Shown: in pieces, positions 4,533 to 5,668 of the stretch
Layout: every line of letters begins with the position of its first letter
Position numbering within the stretch: position 1 is the stretch's first letter
Source of the DNA: Clostridia bacterium
GTDB lineage: Bacteria; Bacillota; Clostridia; Saccharofermentanales; Saccharofermentanaceae
Length of the DNA stretch: 5,668 nt
Direction of reading: 5' to 3'
Assembly: GCA_017881645.1 (NCBI GenBank)
Contig: JADGQQ010000061.1
Location: forward strand, 1 to 5,668
Program-made: the position numbers and the translations under genes
The notes under the pieces: model-generated
What the model was told of the DNA's origin: nothing
What the model saw: the letters and a program-made list of their open reading frames with translations, nothing else
Databases searched by the model: none

Positions 4533-5668
4533 ATGAATTCTGATTCCGAAATGAATCCGAAAATCCTGAAGGAATTAGCAGATAAGACAACAATAAAATC
4601 GAGAATCGATTCTTCGTTGTATGAAAGATATAATGTAAAACGCGGTTTGCGCAACGAAGACGGAACAGGCGTACTGGTCGGCCTTACCGAAGTAGGCGAG
4701 GTCATGTCCTATATTGTTGACGATGCTGAGAGGATTCCTGTGGAGGGCCGGCTTTTTTATCAGGGAATAGAAATATCCGACATCGTGACCGGATTTTATG
4801 AAGATAAGAGATTCGGCTTCGAAGAGACTGCGTATTTACTGCTGTTCGGAGAACTCCCGACAAAGGAACAGCTGTCGCAGTTCAATGATCTGCTAGTTTC
4901 ATGCCGCGAACTCCCGCACAATTTTACGGAAGACATGATTCTTAAGGCGCCGAGCCCGGATATCATGAATAAACTGGCAAGGTCCGTTCTTGCCTTGTAT
5001 TCTTATGATAAGAATCCGGATGATCTGGATATTGAGAACGTTCTACGTCAGTGTATTGAGCTGATTGCCCGTTTTCCTGTGATGATTTCTCATGCCTACA
5101 TGGCAAGGCGTCATTATGTCGATAAGCAGAGTCTGTTTCTTCATTCGCCTGTTCCTGAATACAATACGGCGCAGAATATTCTTCATATGATTCGCCCGGA
5201 CGGACAGTTTTCCGATCTCGAAGCGAGAATTCTGGATCTTGCACTGGTTCTTCATGCAGAGCACGGAGGAGGCAACAACTCTTCCTTTGTAACGCATGCG
5301 GTTTCTTCCTCCGGTTCGGATACGTATTCCGTAATGGCGGCTGCCATTGGATCACTCAAAGGACCTCAGCATGGCGGAGCAAGCAACAAAGCTTATGCAA
5401 TGATGCAGGAACTTAAGGAAAACGTTCATAACTGGAGAAATGAGATGGAAATCTGTAACTATCTCACAAAGATTCTGAAGAAGGAAGCGTATGACAGAAC
5501 CGGACTGATTTATGGCATCGGTCATGCCGTGTATACGGTATCCGACCCTCGTACGAAGCTGCTTCGCGACTATGCAAGAGGTCTTGCATACGAGTCCGGC
5601 CGCGAAGACGAATATGAATTGTATACGATCACGGAGAGACTTGCGCCTGAAGTGTTCCGCAATGTTAA
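4533..5668 (+). CDS. gltA: Citrate synthase, Si-type (3' end outside the window)
   Basis: Condenses oxaloacetate and acetyl-CoA to citrate, the entry step of the TCA cycle. The open frame runs 378 codons plus two bases to the window end without a stop. Related clostridial enzymes are about 450 residues, so perhaps 70 codons are missing. After an N-terminal extension of about 45 residues, GRLFYQGIEISDIV (72-85) marks the small-domain start. The catalytic residues of the family are present: H244 in LHAEHGGGNNSSF, H280 in GSLKGPQHGGAS, and D338 in GIGHAVYTVSDPR, where H331 also lies. These make it a citrate or 2-methylcitrate synthase of the usual fold, not an Re-citrate synthase. The aconitase gene directly upstream, with no promoter in the 29-nt gap, favours citrate over 2-methylcitrate. 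In Bacillus the equivalent gene is citZ. Confidence 0.94.
   Translation, partial: MNSDSEMNPKILKELADKTTIKSRIDSSLYERYNVKRGLRNEDGTGVLVGLTEVGEVMSYIVDDAERIPVEGRLFYQGIEISDIVTGFYEDKRFGFEETAYLLLFGELPTKEQLSQFNDLLVSCRELPHNFTEDMILKAPSPDIMNKLARSVLALYSYDKNPDDLDIENVLRQCIELIARFPVMISHAYMARRHYVDKQSLFLHSPVPEYNTAQNILHMIRPDGQFSDLEARILDLALVLHAEHGGGNNSSFVTHAVSSSGSDTYSVMAAAIGSLKGPQHGGASNKAYAMMQELKENVHNWRNEMEICNYLTKILKKEAYDRTGLIYGIGHAVYTVSDPRTKLLRDYARGLAYESGREDEYELYTITERLAPEVFRNV

Noticed and set aside
4963..5355. Minus-strand open frame of 130 codons opposite citrate synthase
   Set aside because: The composition is low-quality, there are no motifs, and the + strand frame carries the catalytic residues of citrate synthase.
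5666..5668. TAA at the window end as the stop of citrate synthase
   Set aside because: It is out of frame: the last complete codon is GTT at 5664-5666, followed by two bases of the next codon.

Overview
The window is chromosomal DNA from a Gram-positive bacterium of the Bacillota type, probably class Clostridia. The support is the gene order infC-rpmI-rplT behind an L20-type attenuation leader, strong AGGAGG ribosome binding sites, a SigA-like promoter, moderate GC content, and a compact aconitase next to a Si-type citrate synthase. The genus cannot be fixed from the sequence. All real genes lie on the + strand.

Region 1 (1-2144) is a translation operon. A structured leader with a terminator-like hairpin (1-153) precedes infC (IF-3, most likely starting at a rare ATC codon at 154), rpmI (L35) and rplT (L20). 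A SpoU/TrmH-family RNA methyltransferase follows rplT after only 6 nt. L20 probably represses the operon through the leader, and IF-3 probably limits its own synthesis through the poor start codon.

Region 2 (2145-2568) has no intact gene. It begins with a decayed C-terminal relic of a TrkH/KtrB-type potassium transporter (about 2156-2405, one clear frameshift). A control region follows: a perfect 9-bp inverted repeat, an imperfect 22-bp direct repeat, and a good promoter (TTGACA, 18 nt, GATAAT) whose -35 lies inside the second direct-repeat copy. I see no convincing terminator between the translation operon and this promoter.

Region 3 (2569-5668) is a TCA-entry operon: aconitase (644 aa, complete) and, 29 nt downstream, citrate synthase running off the window end. 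Together they convert oxaloacetate plus acetyl-CoA to isocitrate, as expected for the oxidative route to 2-oxoglutarate and glutamate. An isocitrate dehydrogenase gene would be the natural next gene but lies outside.

I found no CRISPR array, tRNA, rRNA, insertion sequence or unfamiliar multigene system. The points worth a second look are the trkH relic, the repeat-rich acn control region, the infC start codon and the infC leader.
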